Assembly (NCBI GenBank): GCA_019348265.1
Contig: JAHWJV010000245.1
Span: 1-5,716, forward strand
From: Gemmatimonadota bacterium
Lineage (GTDB): Bacteria > Gemmatimonadota > Gemmatimonadetes > Longimicrobiales > Longimicrobiaceae
DNA length: 5,716 nucleotides
Direction of reading: 5' to 3'
The notes under the pieces are model-generated. The model made no database searches. It saw nothing but the letters and a program-made list of their open reading frames with translations, and was not told where the DNA came from. Shown piece after piece: positions 5,378-5,716 of the stretch (positions are counted from its first letter, which is position 1; the number at the start of each line of letters is the position of its first letter). The position numbers and the translations under genes were made by a program.

Positions 5378-5716
5378 GTGGAACGCCGCTCGCCCGCGCC
5401 GCCGATCAAACCGCCCTACGGGTTAGCGGCGGGAGGGGAGGTGCTGGTGCTGGGGCTGGGTGTCGGGGCCGCAGGCTGCTCAGCTGAGGAGGCTGAGCCG
5501 TCGGCGTTGCCGCCGGTGGCTTCGGGGTCGGCGCCAACAGCGAGTGTCCGGGCGAGTGCGCCGTCGGCTAAAGCGGAGAGTGGGTCCGCCGGAGCCGGCA
5601 CGACACCGACTGCGGAAGCCTCTTCGCGTCGGACGTCAGCCTCCGACTTTCCTGCGAGCCCGCAGGGCGCCAGTGCTTTCACGAGCCTATTCTTTGACCG
5701 TGTCAATGCGGCCTAC
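5378..5716 (+). CDS. Putative lipoprotein, 5' part only, running off the right edge
   Basis: An open frame of 113 codons from GTG 5378 reaches the window edge without a stop; the nearest upstream in-frame stop is TAG at 5345-5347. Residues 1-21 carry basic Arg3, Arg4 and Lys11. Residues 22-33 form a hydrophobic core (VLVLGLGVGAAG), and Cys34 completes a lipobox-like AAGC. Then follows a linker of about 55 residues made mostly of Ser, Ala, Pro, Thr and Gly, as in many surface lipoproteins, and a more ordinary stretch at the end (ASAFTSLFFDRVNAAY). The function is unknown. Third-position GC is lower than in the neighbouring genes, and an antisense frame (5416-5706) of similar composition exists, so the call is moderate. 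The start is uncertain: GTG 5447, five bases after GGAGG, would leave no basic n-region. The preceding 197 bases (5181-5377) hold no gene or clear terminator. Confidence 0.5.
   Translation, partial: MERRSPAPPIKPPYGLAAGGEVLVLGLGVGAAGCSAEEAEPSALPPVASGSAPTASVRASAPSAKAESGSAGAGTTPTAEASSRRTSASDFPASPQGASAFTSLFFDRVNAAY

Noticed and set aside
5302..5487. Plus-strand small frame of 61 codons before the lipoprotein
   Set aside because: No ribosome binding site, mixed composition, and it overlaps the start of the lipoprotein frame.
5416..5706. Minus-strand frame antisense to the putative lipoprotein
   Set aside because: Low-complexity translation without a lipobox or other signal; codon third-position composition cannot separate the two strands here, so the signal peptide on the plus strand decided it. 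It remains a weak alternative.

Overview
The window comes from a high-GC bacterium. The long reading frames strongly prefer G or C at the third codon position, GTG starts are used, and there are two lipoprotein-type signal peptides. The combination of an HGSNAT-like membrane acyltransferase, a Ser/Ala/Pro-rich lipoprotein and a LuxR-type regulator with a GAF-like sensor half would suit Gemmatimonadota (Longimicrobium-like) or a myxobacterial relative. This placement is an impression from family content, not a measurement. All convincing genes are on the + strand. No tRNA, rRNA, CRISPR array, insertion sequence or defence cassette was seen.

Layout: 1-241 holds no secure gene, only a short imperfect hairpin. 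242-1207 encodes a BD-FAE/Aes-type alpha/beta-hydrolase with a lipoprotein signal peptide, so it is probably an exported esterase. 1208-1431 holds terminator-like hairpins, a 12-bp palindrome and a good ribosome binding site. 1432-2610 encodes a polytopic membrane protein of the heparan-alpha-glucosaminide N-acetyltransferase-like family (DUF5009/COG4299). 2611-3174 is a 564-base gap with a strong hairpin just after the stop codon, a short direct repeat, a start-less protein-like frame on the minus strand, and a recognisable -35/-10 promoter near its right end, flanked by an inverted repeat.

From that promoter runs a probable two-gene operon. It contains a cytosolic S33/proline-iminopeptidase-like alpha/beta-hydrolase (3202-4050) and a GAF-PAS-HTH LuxR regulator (4065-5180). 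The regulator's ribosome binding site overlaps the hydrolase stop codon. A perfect 13-bp inverted repeat lies inside the regulator gene. At the right edge an open frame starting about 5378 runs off the window and looks like the beginning of another lipoprotein.

Two functional pairings are plausible but inferred. One is an envelope acyl-transfer/acyl-removal pair (membrane acyltransferase next to exported esterase). The other is a ligand-processing hydrolase co-expressed with a small-molecule-sensing regulator.
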